A stretch of 64,000 nt of DNA, taken from assembly GCA_900323505.1 (NCBI GenBank), contig OOIN01000022.1, forward strand, positions 248,001-312,000, written 5' to 3'. The notes below the pieces were generated by a model. It did no database searches and was not told where the DNA came from. It was given only the letters and a program-made list of their open reading frames with translations. Source of the stretch: Ustilago trichophora. Its lineage: Eukaryota; Basidiomycota; Ustilaginomycetes; Ustilaginales; Ustilaginaceae. The position numbers were made by a program, and so were the translations under genes. Positions 61,401-64,000 of this stretch are shown here, one piece after another (the stretch's first letter is position 1; every line of letters starts with the position of its first letter).

Positions 61401-61557
61401 TTCTGTTTATCGGCGCAGCAGAACGCGACATTCTTCCTCCACTTTTCGGCTCCGATCGCTGCATCCTCAGCAGGCAAATTGCGAGCAGCCTTGAGAATTG
61501 GATTTAACTATTCGGAATTTTGTGTGTGAGAGAGAAAGAGACAGGAGAGTAATTAGT

Positions 61558-61590
61558 GTACTGTACTGTACTGTACTGTACTGTACTGTA
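61558..61590. repeat. (CTGTA)6 pentanucleotide repeat
   Basis: GTA followed by six perfect CTGTA units. The unit contains the same TACTGTAC core seen singly in other promoters of the window. It lies about 290 bp from the V-ATPase E start and 485 bp from the Yrb2 start. Confidence 0.9.
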
Positions 61591-61878
61591 GTGGCGCGTG
61601 CGTTATTTGCTACACAGAACACACGAACTGTGCGACCCCTAAGCACATCAGCACTAAGTGGTACAGTAGAATAGCAAGCAATAGTCACGCCCAGATAGCA
61701 TTCCACCTTGTCACAGCCATCTTTTCCCATATCCGCAGCTGCTCATCTCGTTTCATAGCTCATACTTCTTATCGTCAACGCAACAGCAGCACACACCCAG
61801 CTGGAGATACCGGCAGCAGCAAACATCCACATCTCATCGTCACAATCAACATACGCCAATTGGCAATAGAATCTCATC

Positions 61879-62824
61879 ATGTCGAGCCGTCCCATGAACG
61901 ATGACGAGGTTCTCTCCGAGATGAAAAAGATGGTAGGTTTTCACAGACGATAAGATCCACATCAGCGTATCAATCCGTTTCTTGCTCACCTACTCGCATT
62001 CTTTGTGATAACAGGTGGCCTTCATCAAACAAGAAGCAGTCGAAAAGGCCCGCGAAATTCAGATCAAGGCCGACGAGGAATTTGCCATTGAAAAGGCCAA
62101 GATCGTTCGTCAAGAAGCCATCAACATTGACTCGCAGTACGACAAAAAGATCAAACAGGCCGAGGTGGCTCAGAAGATTGCCCAATCCAACCAGACCAAC
62201 AAGTCGCGATTGAAGATTCTCCAGACCCGTGAACAGCACCTCCAGTCTCTCTTCGACGCAGCAAGGGAACAACTTAACGGCATCGCCAAGGATCAGGAAA
62301 AGTACAAGAAGCTTCTCGGACAACTCATCCTTCAGGTACGTCTCGAACTCTATCCTCCCGCTTGAATGCCAGTTGTTGTTCGAAGCGAGTCGACTGACAC
62401 CGTATTGGTATTGAAATTCACAGGGCTTGCTCCAATTGATGGAGCCCAAGGTCACCGTCACTGTCAAGTCGAGCGACGTTCAGCTTGCACAGGAGGCCGC
62501 CAAGCAGGCTGAAAAGGATTTCCATGAAAAGTCGGGCAAGCAGGTCAGCGTCACCGTCCAGGAGGGCCTCAACAAGGACTCGGCTGGTGGCGTAGCACTT
62601 TCGGGTCACGGTGGTAAGATCACCATCAACAACACCCTCGACGAACGTTTGCGTCTGCTCGAAGACCGTATGCTTCCCGAAATCCGACTCGATCTCTTCG
62701 GTCCCAACCAGAACCGAAAGTAAGTTTACACGCTCGCGATCTTTCTGAAATCACACTCTGAGCCCAGCCACTGACTTCTGTCACTATTCTCTCTCCCCCG
62801 ACCTTTCACAGGTTCCACACTTAG
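61879..62824 (+). CDS. VMA4: V-type H+-ATPase subunit E
   Basis: Four exons: 61879-61932, 62015-62335, 62424-62719 and 62812-62824 (13 nt including the stop); introns of 82, 88 and 92 nt; 227 residues, the normal family length. It starts MSSRPMNDDEVLSEMKKM-VAFIKQEAVEKAREIQIKADEEF. The long N-terminal helix (QYDKKIKQAEVAQKIAQSNQTNKSRLKIL) is followed by the compact C-terminal domain with TLDERLRLLEDRMLPEIRLDLFG. The last exon gives NRKFHT, matching the NRKF ending of the family; without the last splice the protein would stop at NRK. Subunit E forms the peripheral stalk with subunit G, holding V1 to Vo on vacuolar and endosomal membranes. Confidence 0.95.
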
Positions 62825-63149
62825 ACGTAGCCGCTGCACCTCACTCTGCAGCTAACTCATCGCCCTTTCGTTGTCTTGCTGTTTCAATCTGATATCCTGC
62901 CCAAATGGCCTTGTCTGTTGTTCGTGTGCTCTCCAGCCCCTGTGTTTCTCAACGCTCAATCATGCGACGGGTGGAAAAACAAATATGGAAATAGACAAGC
63001 TAGGGTTGCTGGACGGAAAGAGCGACAGGAACCTAAATGTACACGAGTATGCAAAATTAAGGCCAAGCTATGGCGCACGCCGAAATGATTGCGTACTGCA
63101 GCGCTGGTGGCCTCTTCTGGGAAAAAGGGGGGGAAATGGGAAGCGGCGA
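62825..63149. other. Convergent 3' spacer
   Basis: 325 bp between the V-ATPase E and eIF3g stops. No gene; presumably the two 3' UTRs. Confidence 0.6.
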
Positions 63150-63899
63150 TCAAGGACGCTCACCACGGGGCAGCGACCACTGACAGCTGAGAATAAGATT
63201 GTCGTAACCCCTGCCGTCGACCTTCTGCCTTGCGCGATCGGCGTCTTCCCGGTTCTCGAAGCTAACGAAAGCGTAACCCTTGCAAATACCAGTTTCGCGG
63301 TCGCGGCCGACGTAGACACGCACCACACGACCAAAGCGGCTGAAGAGTTCCCTGAGGTCGTCGTCGTCGGCGTCTTCGCTGAGGTTGGTAACACGGAGCG
63401 TGGGGAGGTCGTCTCTGGACATACCGCCGCCGAGGCCACCCATCTTCTCGCCGGGGCCCTTGGCACCGCCACGCATGCTGGGTGGGACGTACTTGCCGCC
63501 TGCGCTTGCAGCAACGGCAGGGTTGGTGGGGTCCATGGCGGCAAGAGGCGTCATGGAACCATCGCCAGCCTCGGGAGTGTCTGCGCCAGCACCAGGGATG
63601 GCCTCGAGTGTGTCCTTGTAGGGACATTTTGTGGTGAAGTGGTCTCCCTTGCAAAGTCGGCAAACGATACGCTTGTTGGCGAGCTGCTGTCGCATTTTGT
63701 CCATGTCATCAACTTCGGGCTCGGCAGTCTTGTTGCCAGCAGACATCTTGAGAATGACGTTTTCACCGATGGTGGTGGTGGCAGAGTGAGGGCCGGCGGC
63801 CTTGCCCTTCTCCTGACCGAACTTGGTCCAGTTCTTACGTTCTGCGACTTCGTGGTTGACCTTGGTCTTGACAAGTGTCCTCTTGACCCTTCGGGTGAT
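63150..63899 (-). CDS. TIF35: Translation initiation factor eIF3 subunit g (3' exon; 5' end outside the window)
   Basis: The visible exon is 63899-63150 on the minus strand, 249 residues, preceded by a TAG acceptor (rc of 63900-63902). It opens ITRRVKRTLVKTKVNHEVAERKNWTKFG, the interior of the eIF3g N-terminal (eIF3i-binding) domain, so an upstream exon of perhaps 40-50 residues lies beyond the right edge. A CCHC-like zinc knuckle CRLCKGDHFTTKC follows. Then a Gly/Ala linker (KYVPPSMRGG) and one RRM, with RNP2 LRVTNL, LRELFSRFGRVVRVYVGRD and RNP1 KGYAFVSF. It ends NLILSCQWSLPRGERP. eIF3g binds eIF3b/eIF3i and mRNA, promoting scanning and reinitiation. Confidence 0.93.
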   Translation of the reverse strand: MTRRVKRTLVKTKVNHEVAERKNWTKFGQEKGKAAGPHSATTTIGENVILKMSAGNKTAEPEVDDMDKMRQQLANKRIVCRLCKGDHFTTKCPYKDTLEAIPGAGADTPEAGDGSMTPLAAMDPTNPAVAASAGGKYVPPSMRGGAKGPGEKMGGLGGGMSRDDLPTLRVTNLSEDADDDDLRELFSRFGRVVRVYVGRDRETGICKGYAFVSFENREDADRARQKVDGRGYDNLILSCQWSLPRGERP

Positions 63900-64000
63900 C
63901 TAACGTACGACAGCAAAGGCAATAAAAGCGGAACTGTCAGTTGTAGTCTTAGGGAAAAGTTGCAAGTGGCGGATGGGCAAGTGGCGGATGGGAAACTGCC
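63900..64000 (-). other. Part of eIF3g intron 1
   Basis: The remaining bases to the right edge, upstream of the eIF3g acceptor, lack coding potential in the eIF3g frame. They contain a 15-bp unit (GCAAGTGGCGGATGG) twice in tandem at 63962-63991. Intron boundary on the 5' side is outside the window. Confidence 0.6.

Larger units (their letters stand above)
61074..61878. other. Divergent region between YRB2 and V-ATPase E
   Basis: 805 bp holding a 30-bp (TC)n run at 61366-61395, six CTGTA units at 61561-61590, and a GCCAATTGGC CCAAT-type palindrome about 20 bp before the V-ATPase start. No gene recognised. Confidence 0.6.

Overview
This is a eukaryotic window, almost certainly from a smut fungus or close relative (Ustilaginomycotina: the Ustilago/Sporisorium/Pseudozyma group). 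The evidence is tightly packed genes on both strands, few and short introns (roughly 70-110 nt, GTAAG/GTGAG donors and CAG/TAG acceptors), long low-complexity Ser/Gln/Gly/Ala-rich protein segments, C-ending codon preference, and fungal-type orthologues (Chs4/Skt5-like, Rkm5, Caf120/Skg3-like, Cwc27). I see no rRNA, tRNA, CRISPR array or bacterial-type operon.

Layout. 0.6-4.4 kb: a Gin4/Hsl1/Cdr2-type kinase (+). 5.6-8.0 kb: an Rcf2-like respiratory supercomplex factor (+) and an RWD/DUF1115 protein (+). 8.3-10.3 kb: a complex I NDUFA5-type subunit (-) and a WW protein (-). 11.5-14.3 kb: a Chs4/Skt5-type chitin synthase regulator with a CaaX end (+). 14.6-20.3 kb: a peroxisome-type FAD amine oxidase (-) and the splicing helicase Prp22 (-). 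21.0-22.4 kb: a four-exon DGAT2 (+). 22.7-23.9 kb: what looks like a decayed, multiply frameshifted coding relic (-). 24.2-29.4 kb: p23 (-), a Nop15/NIFK-like RRM protein (+), a CoA-type Nudix hydrolase (-) and the cyclophilin Cwc27 (+). 29.9-34.1 kb: a 1420-residue GH63-type protein (-), then a 2.7 kb gap. 36.9-42.8 kb: Rkm5 (+) and a Caf120/Skg3-like PH protein (-).

43.76-46.28 kb: a complete Fot1/pogo-type DNA transposon, with an intact 632-residue DD35D transposase, 185-bp terminal inverted repeats and a TA duplication. 47.0-53.6 kb: a peroxisomal ABCD half-transporter (+), an unrecognised two-exon gene (-), a protein rich in endocytic-type DPW/DPF motifs (+) and a three-exon mitochondrial ribosomal protein bL33m (-). 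54.4-59.1 kb: glycogen debranching enzyme (+). 59.4-64 kb: a Ran-binding Yrb2-like protein (-), V-ATPase subunit E in four exons (+) and the 3' part of eIF3g (-), which runs off the right edge.

Most genes are unrelated housekeeping genes rather than a cluster. Loose themes are lipid and peroxisome metabolism (DGAT2, the ABCD transporter, the Nudix CoA hydrolase, the oxidase) and mitochondria (Rcf2, NDUFA5, bL33m). The main things to look at are the young transposon, a GTACTGTAC/CTGTA motif that recurs in the promoters and intergenic gaps I read, a possible splice switch that would remove the CaaX box of the Chs4-like protein, and the decayed relic at 23 kb.
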